Shown piece after piece: positions 27,339-36,323 of a DNA stretch of 64,000 bases; the first letter of the stretch is position 1, and every line of letters begins with the position of its first letter. The stretch is from Mycolicibacterium grossiae (lineage in GTDB: Bacteria; Actinomycetota; Actinomycetes; Mycobacteriales; Mycobacteriaceae). The notes under the pieces were generated by a model. The model was given only the letters and a program-made list of their open reading frames with translations. It was not told the DNA's origin and made no database searches. The stretch covers positions 186,001 through 250,000 of the forward strand of contig NZ_CP043474.1 in assembly GCF_008329645.1 (NCBI RefSeq), written 5' to 3'. The position numbers and the translations under genes are program-made.

Positions 27339-27737
27339 TTAGCCGCGCGTGCTGCGCTGAAGAATCGCGCTCCGCAGACGAAGTAGTCCTTCGAGCGATG
27401 TCTGCGTGTTGGCAGCGATTTTCGGCAAGGCCTCCGACGGCAGTGTCTCTGGTTCGGTTTCCGGTTCGGAGCCGAAGACGTGATGCCACGCTGCACGACC
27501 AGCGTCGTATCCGTTTTGGACTGTCTGTGCGAACCAGTCCCAGGCAGACGCTACGGGACGCGTTGACATAATGAGGGACCGAGCAGGTCCTTTGACGCGT
27601 GGCTTCTGCCCATTGGCGACGTAGTTGGCTGCGGCAGCTCTTACTTCGTCGTCCGTCGCGCCGGCGGCTCGTTGCATGCTGTCAACACTTGCTTCGACCC
27701 GTTCGATGGCAGCTGCACTCAATGTTGCGTTCGACAT
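27339..27737 (-). CDS. Small protein heading the SdpA/SdpB-like operon
   Basis: About 132 residues from ATG 27737, chosen because of the purine-rich AAAGCGGTGGGGG before it; ATG 27761 is also possible. The chain is helical (AAAIERVEASVDSMQRAAGA), lacks cysteines and a clear signal peptide, and ends with a basic segment (LLRLRSAILQRSTRG). In Sdp systems a toxin precursor gene accompanies SdpA and SdpB, but this protein does not resemble SdpC. It might be a new type of substrate or an unrelated accessory protein. Confidence 0.5.
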   Translation of the reverse strand: MSNATLSAAAIERVEASVDSMQRAAGATDDEVRAAAANYVANGQKPRVKGPARSLIMSTRPVASAWDWFAQTVQNGYDAGRAAWHHVFGSEPETEPETLPSEALPKIAANTQTSLEGLLRLRSAILQRSTRG

Positions 27738-28046
27738 CCCCCACCGCTTTCCACGCGACATCGCTTGCGACCACGGTGTGATCACTCGGTCGAGCGTGAG
27801 GCGAAAATACCACCTTCGGTTTTCATGCGCCAGAGATTCTTTTTCTCGTCTCTGCACATCAGATTGATTGACGCGAACCTGAGCGAGGAGTAGCAATTCA
27901 CAGGGTATCTCGTCGGCAACTACAAGCTAGCTAAGCTCAGAAATGTTCGACGGAAACGTCGTTCGACAGTTGTCGTGTCGCTATGTCAGCGGCTTCAGCT
28001 TGAAGACGTCGCAGACCGATCTCTCGCGCATCGTATCCGAGGTATG

Positions 28047-28694
28047 TCACGCCGATGAGCGTGAGCCATGAACTTGATAAATGACACGGCGACCGATGGC
28101 GACCGCATGGTCAGCGAATCGCTCGTAGTAGCGTCCGAGCAATGTGACGTCGACCGCTGCGGCAACACCATGGCCCCACTCCGCTGCCAGCACCACCTCA
28201 AACAAGTGGGAGCGCATATCGTCGAGCGCGTCATCCTGCTGCCGTAAGTGAGTCGCACGACGTGGGTCGACCGAAAGCAGGACATCACCCGCTGCCGTGC
28301 TTACGCTCGTCGCCAATCGTCCCATCTCGGCGAAAACAGGCTCCACTTCGATGGGGACGGCGTGGGTGGGGTGACGACGTCTTGCGATCTTCGCGACATG
28401 GATTGCCAATGCCGCCATTCGATCAACATCGGCGCAGTTCTGCATGGTCGCAATCACTGCACGTAGGTCACTCGCTACTGGTGCCTGCAACGCCATGAGG
28501 AGGAAGGCCTTCTCTTCTGCCTCGGCGATCACAGCTTTGAAATCGTCAACCCGCCCTATGACATCTTCGGCGCGTAGGAGGTCGGCCGTAAGCAGCGCGG
28601 TCGTCGCCTCCTGCATTGCGTCGCCCGCAAGATTGCAAGCTGCCGCCACTTGTGCGGTCAGCGCTTCCAAGTCTGCTCGGAAGTTTTTGCGCAT
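28047..28694 (-). CDS. phoU: PhoU-family phosphate-signalling regulator
   Basis: About 215 residues from ATG 28694 (MRKNFRADLEALTAQVAAAC, the normal PhoU beginning). Two PhoU helical repeats are visible: the first ends around DLRAVIATMQNCADVDRMAA (E/D-x-x-x-D metal motif region), the second around RYYERFADHAVAIGRRVIY (Y-E-R-x-x-D-H). PhoU proteins restrain the PhoR kinase and Pst transporter according to phosphate supply. There are no pst or phoR genes nearby, so this is a solitary copy. The frame is open upstream to 28760, but that extension is not family-like. Confidence 0.9.
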   Translation of the reverse strand: MRKNFRADLEALTAQVAAACNLAGDAMQEATTALLTADLLRAEDVIGRVDDFKAVIAEAEEKAFLLMALQAPVASDLRAVIATMQNCADVDRMAALAIHVAKIARRRHPTHAVPIEVEPVFAEMGRLATSVSTAAGDVLLSVDPRRATHLRQQDDALDDMRSHLFEVVLAAEWGHGVAAAVDVTLLGRYYERFADHAVAIGRRVIYQVHGSRSSA

Positions 28695-28760
28695 CAACCG
28701 ACGATACGGATGCGCATCATGAGCTGGCGGACTTCGGATGTGAACGGTTCGTGAACGCAA

Positions 28761-29483
28761 GCTGTGAGATCATGGCGAAAGCCCTGCTCACGATGATCTT
28801 CAAGACATCGGTACAGTCGCCGCTTCCGAGGTACTCCGACGGCGTTCGCAGAAACAGGTCAAACTCCATTCGTTCTGCCAAAGCTGGTGCGCGCTCTCGC
28901 AGCTGACAGACACCAGCCGCCTTCTCCGGCCGCATGTCACGGAACTTTGACCGCTCACCGATGACCCATTGCTTCCATTGACTTCCAAGTCGAACGTTTC
29001 AGTTGTGCTCTGGGCGGGCACGTTGCCTGCGCGGTCGGACGAGTTGGTTGCGCTCCATGTCGCGATCGCAGGCGAATGCATGTGGCAACCCCGATTGTTC
29101 AGAAGCGAGCAGGCACATGCGTTCGCCGCTTCGCTCAAGTGAGCCATGGTGTGTCAGAAGAAGCGACGCCCTCGAGTTTCTGACCGTTCGTCGTCGACGA
29201 CGTTCCTGAGAGGTATTGCGTCTCGCTGCGGCGCAGTGATTAAGCGTAGAAATCACGTATATAAGCGAGCTGCAGTCTTAACGACTCAGCCTGTTGACGC
29301 AACCGACGTGCCCGTTCGATAGCGCGTTGGAGCTTGACACTTGAGTCGTGCGCTTGGAACAACGCTTCCACACCAACGCCGGTCAAAGCCGGCGATGAGG
29401 CATACACCGTCGCCCTGTACCGCGTCGCAGCGATCTCAAACCTCCCAGCGGGCTAAGAATGCGATTGTCCGCTTCACGCAGGG
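28761..29483. other. Stretch without a supported gene
   Basis: Short frames on both strands have no motif, no ribosome binding site and uneven composition. I see nothing supportable between PhoU and the surface protein. Confidence 0.4.
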
Positions 29484-30899
29484 TCAGTCGCCGCTGGAGC
29501 CGGCCCCGCCCGACGAACCGGTGCTGCTCGATCCGGCGCCACCGGCCGAGTTCGTGCCCGAGCCACCCGCGTCCTGGCCGCCGGCCGACGCGGATCCGCT
29601 CGGAGCCGTGGAGCGCGCCCCGGTGAGGGCGCCGATCCCGTTGGAGATCATGTCGTTGACCCCCTTGAACGGGTCGAACGGCTTGCTGGCGCCCGTGCTC
29701 GACGACGCGGACGTCGACGGCTTGGCCAGCGGCGCTCCGTTGACGCCGGGAATGACCGGCTTGGGCTTCTCGGTGGTCGCCCGGGTGGTGCTCGCCGAGG
29801 CGGCAGGCGCCTCGGCCGGCGCCTCGACCACGGTCGCGACCCGAGCGGCGGGCTCGGCGACCTCCGGCTCGGTCGCCGCCGCGACGAGGACGGCCGGCGC
29901 GGCAGGAGCGACGGGAGCCGGGGCAGGAGCGACGGGAGCAACGGGGGCGGGCGCGGGCAGCGGAGCCGTCACGGCGGGCGGGACGACCAGGCCGCCGAAC
30001 GGCTGGACGATGCCCGGCGTGGGTGGGGTGCTCGGCAGGAACGGCGTGTTCACCGCCGTCATGTCCGGCGCCAGCCCGAAGGACAGCGTCGGCGGCAGCA
30101 GCAGACCCGTGCTGATGAAGGGCAGCAGGCCGACGTCGAAGGTCTGCGAACCGATCTGCGTGCTGGTCTGCAGGCCGGCCACCCGGTAGTCGAAGAACGG
30201 CCCGTTGGCGAAGTCCTGGTAGGTGACGAATCCGGTCGTTCCCGAATTCATGATCACCCCGGGAATTCCGGCGGACCAGCGTCCGATGTCGACGGAACTG
30301 AAGTTGTCGGGCTGGCCGTTGACGCCCGTCTGGCCGGTCGGAGCCTGAGTGAATCCGATCGCCTTGAGAACGTTCAGATTGAATACCGCCGGACCGAATT
30401 GATTGGCGGTCTGCAGGACACCGGCATGGGTGGCGACGTAGGGGTCGTAGGACACGCCATTCTCGGTGAAGCCCAGCGCACCCCGGCTGCTGGCGAGACC
30501 GGTGATGCCGGCGACCCACTGATCCATGCTGGTGATGTTGGCCGTGCCGGCGGTGCTGCCGGCCGGCGGCAAGTGCGCATCGCCGTAACGCACCGAGTCC
30601 AGAGCCAGACTCGCGGGACCGAATTGATTGAGCGACCGCAAGGTTCCGCGCACCGTCGCCGAGACGTCGTCGACGACGGTCGCCACCGAGCCGACGCCCA
30701 CGCTGCTCGTCGACGGCGTGGGAGCCACCGCGAACGGAAAGAGGCGGGCGAACGAGAAGTTGGCCGTCGGCTGCACGTCGCGCTGCACGGGTGCCGGGAG
30801 CGATTCCGCGGGCAATGAGCCGTATCCGGCGATGAGCAATGCCCCCGCACCGAGCGTGGTGAGTCCGATTCCTCCGTAACGGCAAACTGCCTTGAACAT
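29484..30899 (-). CDS. Secreted Ala/Pro-rich surface protein
   Basis: The 471-residue protein has an N-terminal signal or anchor (GIGLTTLGAGALLIAGYGSL, residues 10-29). A folded region follows (60-260) with repeats of the type LNQFGPASLALDSVRYGDA / ANQFGPAVFNLNVLKAIGF / TSTQIGSQTFDVGLLPF. Next come a Pro/Ala-rich stretch (280-360, APVAPVAP-type repeats) and a Gly/Ser-rich tail (430-471). The three F-G-P/I-G-S units look like an internal repeat of about 90 residues. Codon use is much more GC-rich than in every neighbour, suggesting a different origin or a core-genome gene recently brought here. Possibly a mycobacterial cell-wall protein. Confidence 0.8.
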   Translation of the reverse strand: MFKAVCRYGGIGLTTLGAGALLIAGYGSLPAESLPAPVQRDVQPTANFSFARLFPFAVAPTPSTSSVGVGSVATVVDDVSATVRGTLRSLNQFGPASLALDSVRYGDAHLPPAGSTAGTANITSMDQWVAGITGLASSRGALGFTENGVSYDPYVATHAGVLQTANQFGPAVFNLNVLKAIGFTQAPTGQTGVNGQPDNFSSVDIGRWSAGIPGVIMNSGTTGFVTYQDFANGPFFDYRVAGLQTSTQIGSQTFDVGLLPFISTGLLLPPTLSFGLAPDMTAVNTPFLPSTPPTPGIVQPFGGLVVPPAVTAPLPAPAPVAPVAPAPAPVAPAAPAVLVAAATEPEVAEPAARVATVVEAPAEAPAASASTTRATTEKPKPVIPGVNGAPLAKPSTSASSSTGASKPFDPFKGVNDMISNGIGALTGARSTAPSGSASAGGQDAGGSGTNSAGGAGSSSTGSSGGAGSSGD

Positions 30900-31652
30900 C
30901 GAATTCCTCTATCGCTCGCCGAAATGGGGTGCCAATAGCGAACACCATTCGATGCAATCAGGTCAAGGTAGGACTACATCACAGCTAACCGGAACGCCCG
31001 TCGGCAACGTTGCTGGCAGCAAAGACGTCACGCCAGAGCTTCTGTAGACGGCGGCGCAGTTCAGCGTGTCTCGCGGTCGATGTTCAGTGCAACGCGCCTA
31101 ACGCCGACGCCGAACTCGCTGGGCCAAATGCCAGACTGACTGGCAAGAACAATGGCGCGCCAACATGCGCATGTGAGCGCCACGTCGCACGTGCGAGCAC
31201 CCGTCGGCGACAAGCGGCGCGCCTGCAGCTCGCAGTCCGCAGTTGCGGCTCGCTCCCCCTCACAATCCCGGCGGCCATTGTGTGCCCGTTGAGGATCGGT
31301 GCCCAGCAGCGCCGCCGGCACTTCGTCAGCCGTGGTGGTGTCCGAGCTTTCGATGGATGGTGCACGGCGAAGTGCTCGCTTAATCGCACTGCAGTACGTG
31401 GTAGCCGTCTGGCGCGGGACTTATGACGGTGTCAATGTTCGCGGTCGTTCCTGCTCACGACTAGCACAGCGACTCAAACGAGAGGCGCACTAAGTCGGCA
31501 GGCATGGGTGAAAAAAGATTAGGGACGATACTTCAAAGCCGTCATCACCTCAACCGCCATGATGAGAAAGTAGCACCTTTTGGCGCCGAATGCCGCTTCG
31601 CCGAGAGTCAGATCATTTCTATGCGACATGGTCGTGGGAAGTCGCAACGTTC
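30900..31652. other. Stretch without a supported gene
   Basis: Open frames here are short or out of character (strings of Arg/Cys/Ser). It contains the presumed promoter of the surface protein gene near 30905-30980 and nothing else I can support. Confidence 0.4.
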
Positions 31653-31832
31653 TCAGGGATTCGGACTGACGGCGACATCTTGTGGTGCCGGGTTCTCGTA
31701 GCCTGGAGGCTTGTCGTCGCCAGCGCCCGTCGAAGTCGGCTCGATCGGGCGACGGGCAAGCAATGCGACGACCACGACGACAAGTACGACCGCGACTACG
31801 ATCTGACCCCTACTCACCGCCGCCCTCACCAT
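31653..31832 (-). CDS. Small single-span membrane protein
   Basis: About 59 residues from ATG 31832 (an earlier in-frame start is possible). Residues 8-25 (GQIVVAVVLVVVVVALLARR) form one strong membrane span, followed by a Pro/Gly/Asp-rich tail (GAGDDKPPGYENPAPQD). It overlaps the end of the upstream small gene by 23 bases, so the two may be co-translated. No family recognised. Confidence 0.45.
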   Translation of the reverse strand: MVRAAVSRGQIVVAVVLVVVVVALLARRPIEPTSTGAGDDKPPGYENPAPQDVAVSPNP

Positions 31833-32070
31833 CCGAACTAGAATCAAGCCGGTCAACAACTACGAGTTTGCGTTCGTGTTGGACGCGCTGGTCTAAATCT
31901 TCCTCGCTTATGTGTTTAGACAACTTGGCATGTTCGCGGTGGTCGGGATGCGTCTGCTCAGTCGGCAGCATCGGCTGCTCCCCGAGGTTCGAAGTGTCAT
32001 CTGCGCTCACGACACGCTGGTACCCACATCTGCCGCATGTCATACGAACGAAAGCGCCGCGGTTCTCCAT
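31810..32070 (-). CDS. Small zinc-ribbon-like protein
   Basis: About 86 residues from ATG 32070, with alternatives TTG 32079 and ATG 32043. A single CGRCGY knuckle near the N-terminus resembles half of a zinc ribbon; no second Cys pair is visible, so metal binding would need dimerisation. The remainder is acidic and helical (HISEEDLDQRVQHERKLVVV). It is transcribed divergently from the EspR-like gene. Confidence 0.4.
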   Translation of the reverse strand: MENRGAFVRMTCGRCGYQRVVSADDTSNLGEQPMLPTEQTHPDHREHAKLSKHISEEDLDQRVQHERKLVVVDRLDSSSDGEGGGE

Positions 32071-32296
32071 TCGTTTCAACGAACTGCTGCGACAGCGGGC
32101 GAGAACCCCTCGCAGCAGTCGCCGAAGCGCGCTCCCTCCGACCTTCAGTCCTCCCTAGGCGAGCGCTGCACGTCATTGCTGTTCGAGTCAATCCGAACCC
32201 TTCTCGCAGGCTGACTAACCTCGAGTGTGAGAGGCTTGATGCGCCACAACTGACGCACCGCGTCAGGAACATGACCCAAAGGGATGGGATGCGGAC

Positions 32297-32692
32297 GTGA
32301 CGCACACCTTTTCGGCCCGTTTGAATAGGTTGTTCGACTTGGTTCATCCACCGGGCCGCTGGCCTCACACGAGCGCCGAGGTTGTGGGTGCGCTTCGCGA
32401 TCAGGGCGTTCACATATCCGCGCCATACATGTCTCAGCTACGCTCGGGGACGCGAACCAACCCGTCCAAGGACACGATCGAGACGCTGGCGAAATTTTTC
32501 AGAATTGACGCCGCGTACTTCACCGACGATGTCTATTTCACAAAGATCAATCGGGAACTGGAAGTGCTCGCAGCCCTTCGGGACGAACAGGTGCGCAGCA
32601 TCGCCGCACGGACGGTTGGCATGTCTTGGCATGCAAAGCAAATATTGTTCGATTCAATCGATGAGGCGCGCCAGCGAGAACGTCTCGTCTGA
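32297..32692 (+). CDS. espR: EspR-like nucleoid-associated transcription regulator
   Basis: The 131-residue protein closely follows mycobacterial EspR: FSARLNRLFDLVHPPGRWPH TSAEVV at the N-terminus, the helix-turn-helix ISAPYMSQLRSGTRTNPSKD (about residues 39-58), LAKFFRIDAAYFTDDVYF, and the C-terminal dimerisation helices (QILFDSIDEARQRERLV). EspR binds DNA as a dimer of dimers and regulates the ESX-1 secretion accessory operon and cell-wall genes. GTG 32297 gives the canonical length. As an accessory copy it could interfere with or supplement the chromosomal EspR regulon. No ESX genes are in the window. Confidence 0.92.
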   Translation: MTHTFSARLNRLFDLVHPPGRWPHTSAEVVGALRDQGVHISAPYMSQLRSGTRTNPSKDTIETLAKFFRIDAAYFTDDVYFTKINRELEVLAALRDEQVRSIAARTVGMSWHAKQILFDSIDEARQRERLV

Positions 32693-33002
32693 TGACCTTG
32701 CAGTCCCCCGTTTGCCTTGCACGATCGAGACGCTACGACTCATTGTCTTGCCTCGCTCCATCGCCTTCTTACACTCACGCGGTTAGCTTCACTGCGAGAA
32801 TTCGGCGCGCTACACCCTTGCACGCTGCATCGCTTACTTCACGGCGCGCATCAGCAGCTAGGAGGCTTGGCCGGCCAATGACGAGGCGTCTCTTTAGGGG
32901 AAGCCGCTAAAGATTGCCTCACACCGATCCTTTTCGGAGGTTTTCGTTCGACAAGTCGCCATCGGCGCTATCTTCGCTGAAGAGAGACGTGAGGTGGTCC
33001 CC
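32693..33002. other. Intergenic stretch, no supported gene
   Basis: No open frame with support. GTGAGG near 32988 is the likely ribosome binding site of the secreted protein starting at 33003. Confidence 0.35.
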
Positions 33003-33527
33003 ATGTTGCTGCGTACAGCTTTCGTTGCGGCTTGTGCCATTGTGGCGTCATCGGCGCTGCTTCAAGTAAAACCCGCGGCCGCCGAACCGCAGATCATCGC
33101 GCTGGACGGGCTGTTCGAAGTGGAGCTGAATGGCCCCCTAGTGACTGTCAATGGGCAACCGCAGCCGCAGAATCCTCAAGCAGGGCAATACGCGGTACGG
33201 ATGAGCTGCATACCCGGCAGATGCGGGGCGACGGGCGTACCGCTCACCGATTCCGGTAATCGCGGAAGGATGAACCCAGATAACTACACGTACGACTTTA
33301 GTACCACCGTCTGGACAGGTGTTAGCTCTCAGTACCTGCCGTGCGATGACACCATGTCGTCGAATTACAGCGACGTTCGTTCGACTTTCAGTATCCAGCC
33401 GTACAACGACGGCACGTTTCGCGGGACGCTCACGCAGCAGTTCCTAACGGTCTGTCCGCACACGTGGCAAGCGCCCGCTACATTTAGTCGACTCGGCGAC
33501 TTTCCGCCGAACGTGTCTTTGACTTGA
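33003..33527 (+). CDS. Secreted protein with four cysteines
   Basis: The 174-residue protein has a signal peptide (LLRTAFVAACAIVASSALLQ, cleavage near AAA-EP at about residue 28). The mature part is a small beta-rich domain with Cys pairs (SCIPGRCG, then LPCDDTMSS and LTVCPHTW). This resembles small mycobacterial secreted proteins of unknown function. ATG 33003 is preferred over GTG 32994. The next genes encode further small secreted proteins. Confidence 0.75.
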   Translation: MLLRTAFVAACAIVASSALLQVKPAAAEPQIIALDGLFEVELNGPLVTVNGQPQPQNPQAGQYAVRMSCIPGRCGATGVPLTDSGNRGRMNPDNYTYDFSTTVWTGVSSQYLPCDDTMSSNYSDVRSTFSIQPYNDGTFRGTLTQQFLTVCPHTWQAPATFSRLGDFPPNVSLT

Positions 33528-33644
33528 GCCGTGACTCTAGGATCGTTACCACAGTTACTCCCGTGAGAAAATCGCCGACGTTTAATCAAGCGTATCTCTC
33601 TATTAGCAACCGCCGTGACAGTCTCCTAGCTCCGCAGTATCTCG

Positions 33645-34019
33645 TTACACGTTGGGTACCCGTACCAGGTAGAATCTGTCGACCTGCATCGCCGGCCGAT
33701 CACCTGGCGCTACTCTGCCGACGGCTGTCGCAAATTGCATGCTCGAACGGCTTACTTGGCATGAGTTGAGCGATGCCACAACCTGGGATGCGGACCTGAA
33801 CAGTCGCCCGGCGACGCACAAGTTGTACCCGCTATTGGGACACCCGCGCGCATTCACGATGCCCTGCGCCTGGATGGAACTCGGCCGAAACACCGACGAG
33901 CTGTACGTGCAGGCGCTTGCAGCGGCAAGGGGTGGCGAAATCACCGCCGCACTCGCCATGACGGCGGTGAGCGCGCCAGTAGCGATCACGGCACAACCCC
34001 GATTGGACAGTCGATTCAT
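33645..34019 (-). CDS. Small secreted cysteine-containing protein
   Basis: The 124-residue protein starts with a signal peptide (GCAVIATGALTAVMASAAVI, cleavage near AAA-SA about residue 35). The mature part has a basic pI and four Cys (ACTYSSS, RGCPNSGYNLCV, NSCQVS), probably two disulphides. No family is recognised. It converges with the secreted protein ending at 33527. Confidence 0.65.
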   Translation of the reverse strand: MNRLSNRGCAVIATGALTAVMASAAVISPPLAAASACTYSSSVFRPSSIQAQGIVNARGCPNSGYNLCVAGRLFRSASQVVASLNSCQVSRSSMQFATAVGRVAPGDRPAMQVDRFYLVRVPNV

Positions 34020-34247
34020 ACGTTCCCCCCTGATTTGCGTGTCATCTCAGCATATGACGTCCGACTAAGGTTGTTGGACTATTCGTGAAATCGTCATCGA
34101 GGAAGCTTCTGGTACGCCCGCACGACTTTCATCGTCGTGATGAAGGCCATCATCGGGTCCTTTCAAAGGAGGTTTACCAAAACCGTCCGGAGTATTGTCG
34201 GCGGAGGTAGCGTGCACCAACAGTCCGAAACAACTCTGGGGGAAGTC

Positions 34248-34679
34248 ATGTGGAGTCGAAACGCAACTAGAAGGACCTCGGCCGCCGTGGCGGGGACAAT
34301 CGCCATCAGTTGTTGCGGTCTAATTGCTCCAGGCGTCGCAGCGGCGAATCCACTCGACGAACTGCTCAACATCATCCGCCAGCAAAGTAAGAACCTGCAT
34401 GTCCCAGCAGACGAAGTCGTCGAGCGCAGCCGGTTGACACTTGGACCGGCGGCGTCATCGGCTAACGAAGATAGCTCGCAGTTTTTGCAGTTGCGGCGTG
34501 CCGCGTGCCGCGTCAACGACCTTCAACATCAAGGTCTCAGCATCGATGCGACGATGCGACAATTCCCCTGGTATCAGCGGCAAGCCATCTGGAATCAGGT
34601 CGAGGAGTTCGACCAATTGCAGCGGTATGACGACAATGGTTACTCAATTGTGAAGCTTATCTGCAACCTTTCACGTTGA
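34248..34679 (+). CDS. Small secreted helical protein
   Basis: The 143-residue protein from ATG 34248 has GGGGGA before the start and a signal peptide (SAAVAGTIAISCCGLIAPGV, cleavage after AAA-NP). The mature part is helical with two Cys (RRAACRVND, LICNLSR). The frame is open 111 bases upstream, but that section lacks secretion features. Unknown function. Confidence 0.65.
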   Translation: MWSRNATRRTSAAVAGTIAISCCGLIAPGVAAANPLDELLNIIRQQSKNLHVPADEVVERSRLTLGPAASSANEDSSQFLQLRRAACRVNDLQHQGLSIDATMRQFPWYQRQAIWNQVEEFDQLQRYDDNGYSIVKLICNLSR

Positions 34680-34697
34680 GGTAGCTGTAACGCCGGC

Positions 34698-35312
34698 CTA
34701 ACCACCTTTGAAAAATCCTGCGATCGGTCCAAAATTGGCCGTCGCGAAACCAGCCAGCTTCTTGGTTGCGGCGAACAATTCATTTCGCATCTCCCTTGAC
34801 GCCAGCGCGGCGAAGTCCATGCGCCGACTCGATACTTCATGGTGCAGTGCTGCGGCGGCGGCCTCGACGCGATGGAAGGCGTCGATGAGCCGCGTCTCGT
34901 CTTCGCTCACAGCGAGATTTAGATTCGCTACGACTGTCAGGACGAACCACTTATCGGAGATATCGTCTGGATCTTGCATCGTGCACAGCGCCGTGCCTGA
35001 GTAACGGCTCGCCCAACCATCTTCAAAGAGTCGCTTCGTGGTCGGCCACGCACTCTGCATGGACGACATCCATGCATCCTTCGTCGCATCGGACCTCGCC
35101 ATCGCCTGCTGTAAGGGCGTGAACCATTGGTCGAAACAAGCGCACACAACAACGACGTCCCCGGATAGTGGACGAAGATGAACGACATGGTAGGTACCGT
35201 CGCTGCTAATACTTTCGACTTCTGTATAAGCTGCCGTCTGACGGGTCCGGCGATGTTGCTTCGTCGTCTCGTAGGACCCCACGGCCGGATAGTCCTGAGC
35301 AAAAAAGCGCAT
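34698..35312 (-). CDS. Hypothetical protein
   Basis: The 204-residue protein from ATG 35312 is preceded by a GGGGGA ribosome binding site; a longer frame exists but is not supported. Strands come first (YHVVHLRPLSGDVVVVCACF), then long helices (TRLIDAFHRVEAAAAALHHE and FAALASREMRNELFAATKKL) and a glycine-ended C-terminus. It has no signal peptide. Function unknown. Confidence 0.65.
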   Translation of the reverse strand: MRFFAQDYPAVGSYETTKQHRRTRQTAAYTEVESISSDGTYHVVHLRPLSGDVVVVCACFDQWFTPLQQAMARSDATKDAWMSSMQSAWPTTKRLFEDGWASRYSGTALCTMQDPDDISDKWFVLTVVANLNLAVSEDETRLIDAFHRVEAAAAALHHEVSSRRMDFAALASREMRNELFAATKKLAGFATANFGPIAGFFKGG

Positions 35313-35982
35313 GTGTCCCCCTGCCTTCGCTTCATCGAGCGTGACACAACAACACAACCCCCGTGCCGCTTTGGCAGAACCAAGCGGTCACACCATGGTG
35401 CGCCCGGGTACAGGGCGACGCGCAGCCCGACCTCTTTTCAAGGTAGCTGGACGCGAGACGGACGGCGAAGGCGACGAAGCCGGTCCTGTGGACGTCGTGT
35501 TCCATTCCGCGGCACCCGATCGCGGGCCAAGCCGTCGCCTCGATCATCTTTCGCGCAGCGAGCACCGATGCACCGTCACACAAGACCCCGACACGTCGGG
35601 CATCGTCGCAAAACGTTCGCTAAACCGCTGTCGTCGGCGTTCTTGATGAAGCCGGGCCAACTATTGCCGTGTTCATAGTTGGAGCCGTGCGGCTGAAGGT
35701 ACTGAGATGCGAAGATCTGCGAGTTGTGTCGTCAAATGGATGACACGTGTCGGCTGCGTCCTCCCGCGATGCGGTTCGCCATGCCAGAATCACCTGGTCG
35801 GCTCCTAACCCCGACGGGGGGCTGGCCAAGAGTTCCGATGCCCCGTGTCGTGTCCGGGGCATCGGAACGGGCACTCGAAGTTATTTGGGCCGCCCACAAC
35901 GACTCGGCGTTGCGCTCGAGCAGCGTCGCGCCGATCGCTGCCGAAGCTTCGCACGTCAGCCACTAATGTGTGCGGAATGCGC
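35313..35982. other. Stretch without a supported gene, contains a hairpin
   Basis: Frames here have unnatural composition. The only distinct feature is the 12-bp perfect hairpin at 35833-35867. Confidence 0.4.
35833..35867. terminator. Perfect 12-bp hairpin
   Basis: TTCCGATGCCCC (35833-35844) and GGGGCATCGGAA (35856-35867) pair perfectly around an 11-base loop. No U tract follows on either strand. It lies 115 bases beyond the stop of the minus-strand gene at 35983, where it could end transcription, or it may be a protein-binding palindrome. Confidence 0.5.
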
Positions 35983-36204
35983 TTACTGCGCCTTCTCGAT
36001 CGCCACTAACGCAGCAGCGAGTGAGAAGAACTTGTTGGATCCGAGATCGCGCACCGTCTTGATGTTCAGCGCAGCCTTCAGCGCTGCGGCATCATCGTCG
36101 GTCACGCCAGCGAGGGCCGATGGCGAAGCGTCGAGCACTTCTTTCAAGGGCTTGTCCTCGTACGCCTTGTCGAGAGCCTTCGCCAGATCGCTGCTTACCG
36201 ACAT
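35983..36204 (-). CDS. Small acidic protein, HhH-like
   Basis: The 73-residue protein has a strong GGAGGACTGAG ribosome binding site before ATG 36204. The sequence LKEVLDASPSALAGVTDDDA then AALKAALNIKTVRDLGSNKF resembles the helix-hairpin-helix-like C-terminal fold of short proteins in which a leucine-rich repeat ends in T-V-x-D-L. It is probably cytoplasmic and dimeric. Unknown function. Confidence 0.65.
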   Translation of the reverse strand: MSVSSDLAKALDKAYEDKPLKEVLDASPSALAGVTDDDAAALKAALNIKTVRDLGSNKFFSLAAALVAIEKAQ

Positions 36205-36323
36205 CTCAGTCCTCCGTTGTTGTTGGTGATTTGCGATCGTACTCGGCGCCCGCACGAACGGCTCATACCAGCGCAGCGCTGTCTCTGCGCCTTCACTCAC
36301 AGTTCTCGCTGCCCTCCTGCGAG

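Noticed and set aside
29383..30957. 524-codon frame overlapping the surface protein gene
   Set aside because: Arg/Gly/His-rich shadow frame of the GC-rich gene; no natural protein features.
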